Part shown: positions 63,213 through 64,000 of the stretch, piece by piece
How positions within the stretch are numbered: the first letter of the stretch is position 1
Layout of the letters: each line of letters opens with the position of its first letter
Assembly: GCA_963843605.1 (NCBI GenBank)
Contig: CAWJLA010000010.1
Location: 558,001-622,000 of the forward strand
Reading direction: 5' to 3'
Length of the DNA stretch: 64,000 bases
Source of the DNA: FEN-1297 sp963843605
GTDB taxonomy: Bacteria; Bacteroidota; Ignavibacteria; Ignavibacteriales; Ignavibacteriaceae
The notes under the pieces: model-generated
Told to the model about the DNA's origin: nothing
The model's database searches: none
The model's input: the letters and a program-made list of their open reading frames with translations, nothing else
Translations under genes and position numbers: made by a program

Positions 63213-63976
63213 TACTTTCCCGGGTTTGTATTATCGTTAACGGAATCGTCATTTTTTGTAACAAACAAATCGACCGAGTCGCCTTTATTTAATTTGTTTC
63301 CCTTGCTCGGGTACTGATCAAGCACTGTGTTTGGTAGTAAAGAAAAAGATTTTTGATAATTTATTTTTCCGACTTTCAGCGAACTGTCGGCTAAGATTGT
63401 TTCGGCTTCGGATAATGATTTACCTATAAGATTCGGCACATTGATTGTCCCAATGCCTTCACCCATGCTTAAAGAAACTCCTACCGAGTCGCCCTTTTTT
63501 AGAGGCGTACCATCGGCAAACTGCTGATCGAAAATCATATCTTTGGGATTATTGGATGCAATGGAATCAACATGTCCCAGAAAAAGCCCAAGTCTTTCCA
63601 GAGCAAATTTGGCATCTCTAAGAGATTTACCCTTTAAACTCGGAACCGAAACAACCGGTTCGCCGCCGCTGATAAAAAGGTAAATTCTTCTTCCTTCCTT
63701 TACTGTATCGTTAGCAGCCGGCGTTTGATAAATAATTGTCCCTTTAGCGTACTGTTCGTCGTATGTGGTATCACTTATAATAGGATCGAGGGTGCTGTCT
63801 TTCAATAATTTTACCGCGTCTGCTTCTTTCATTCCCAGAACTTTAGGAACCTTTTTTTCCGGAGACGAAACATACCAGGGCATTACTACATCATTCATCA
63901 ATACAATGAACGCGATAAAAGCAATAAGTGCTATAAGTAGCTTAGTAATAACAGATTTATGTCGGTTGTTTTTCAT
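63212..63976 (-). CDS. PASTA domain membrane protein
   Basis: Single-pass protein of 254 residues with an N-terminal membrane helix (about 10-30) and three PASTA domains outside the membrane (about residues 38-105, 106-172 and 173-242). The typical repeat is VPxLxGxSLxxA, with VSLSMGEG and DLFVTK at the ends. PASTA domains bind peptidoglycan stem or muropeptide ligands. There is no kinase domain, so it is a stand-alone form. A TATATTTG -7-like box at 63981-63988 lies only a few bases before the ATG, and the window ends before any -33. Confidence 0.85.
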   Translation of the reverse strand: MKNNRHKSVITKLLIALIAFIAFIVLMNDVVMPWYVSSPEKKVPKVLGMKEADAVKLLKDSTLDPIISDTTYDEQYAKGTIIYQTPAANDTVKEGRRIYLFISGGEPVVSVPSLKGKSLRDAKFALERLGLFLGHVDSIASNNPKDMIFDQQFADGTPLKKGDSVGVSLSMGEGIGTINVPNLIGKSLSEAETILADSSLKVGKINYQKSFSLLPNTVLDQYPSKGNKLNKGDSVDLFVTKNDDSVNDNTNPGK

Positions 63977-64000
63977 TGTTCAAATATATCAAATGAGTTT

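Noticed and set aside
1..64000. CRISPR array, prophage, or defence island
   Set aside because: No regularly spaced direct repeats, cas genes, phage structural genes or recognisable restriction or toxin modules were seen. The HNH protein belongs to a common stand-alone chromosomal family.

Overview
This window is AT-rich chromosomal DNA from a member of the Ignavibacteriota (Bacteroidota/Chlorobi group). The evidence is the set of large secreted proteins ending in type IX secretion (T9SS) sorting domains with the NYPNPFNPTT signature, the gene families present (DUF5683 beside ParAB, HprK next to HPF, FadL/OmpP1 porin, SPOR lipoprotein), and a promoter upstream of ssb that matches the Bacteroidota TTTG-N19-TAnnTTTG form. 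Most of the window is dense housekeeping sequence with tightly overlapping genes. I see no CRISPR array, prophage, intact insertion sequence, rRNA or recognisable defence island, and one tRNA.

Left part (1-31100, plus strand): mutS2 (5' end outside the window), a biotin carboxylase/carrier pair, a FadL-type porin with an SGNH lipoprotein, a SPOR lipoprotein, ssb, then a CorC-like protein, a small membrane protein, an MCE (MlaD) protein, gamma-glutamyltransferase and acpS. After a small membrane protein and an HNH endonuclease comes trpS-scpA-scpB-rluB-dacB-lysS, closed by a terminator. A long run follows: glycosyltransferase, putative Wzi-like barrel, ctpA, DUF3108, gamma-carbonic anhydrase, MBL hydrolase, ybeY, smg-like, topA, xerC/D, hpf, hprK.

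Middle (31158-45800): an M23 peptidase and DUF2795 protein with a terminator, holB, thiolase/3-hydroxyacyl-CoA dehydrogenase/ClC channel. Convergent to these is the minus-strand run purF, a 1403-residue T9SS subtilase, pgsA, ftsY and a small membrane protein.

Right part (45790-64000): a DinB-like gene, then minus-strand secreted proteins (a choice-of-anchor-V-like protein with a CxCH motif and a four-repeat CHRD protein), a tRNA-Pro(GGG) directly behind a merR gene, a HAD/aroQ run, a divergent ppx, and a long minus-strand block: PASTA protein, rpe, folP, cdaA (c-di-AMP synthase), glycosyltransferase, CHAD, UPF0173 hydrolase, parA, parB, DUF5683, a zinc-ribbon Yip1-like protein, argD, nadB.

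The most striking sequence-level observation is that three conserved genes (topA, ppx and the HNH nuclease) are each broken by one apparent single-base indel in a short homopolymer, and the CxCH-motif secreted protein has no usable start codon in frame. Sequencing error is the simplest explanation, but it must be settled before any of these is called a pseudogene. No convincing new multi-gene system was found; candidates of moderate interest are listed as findings.
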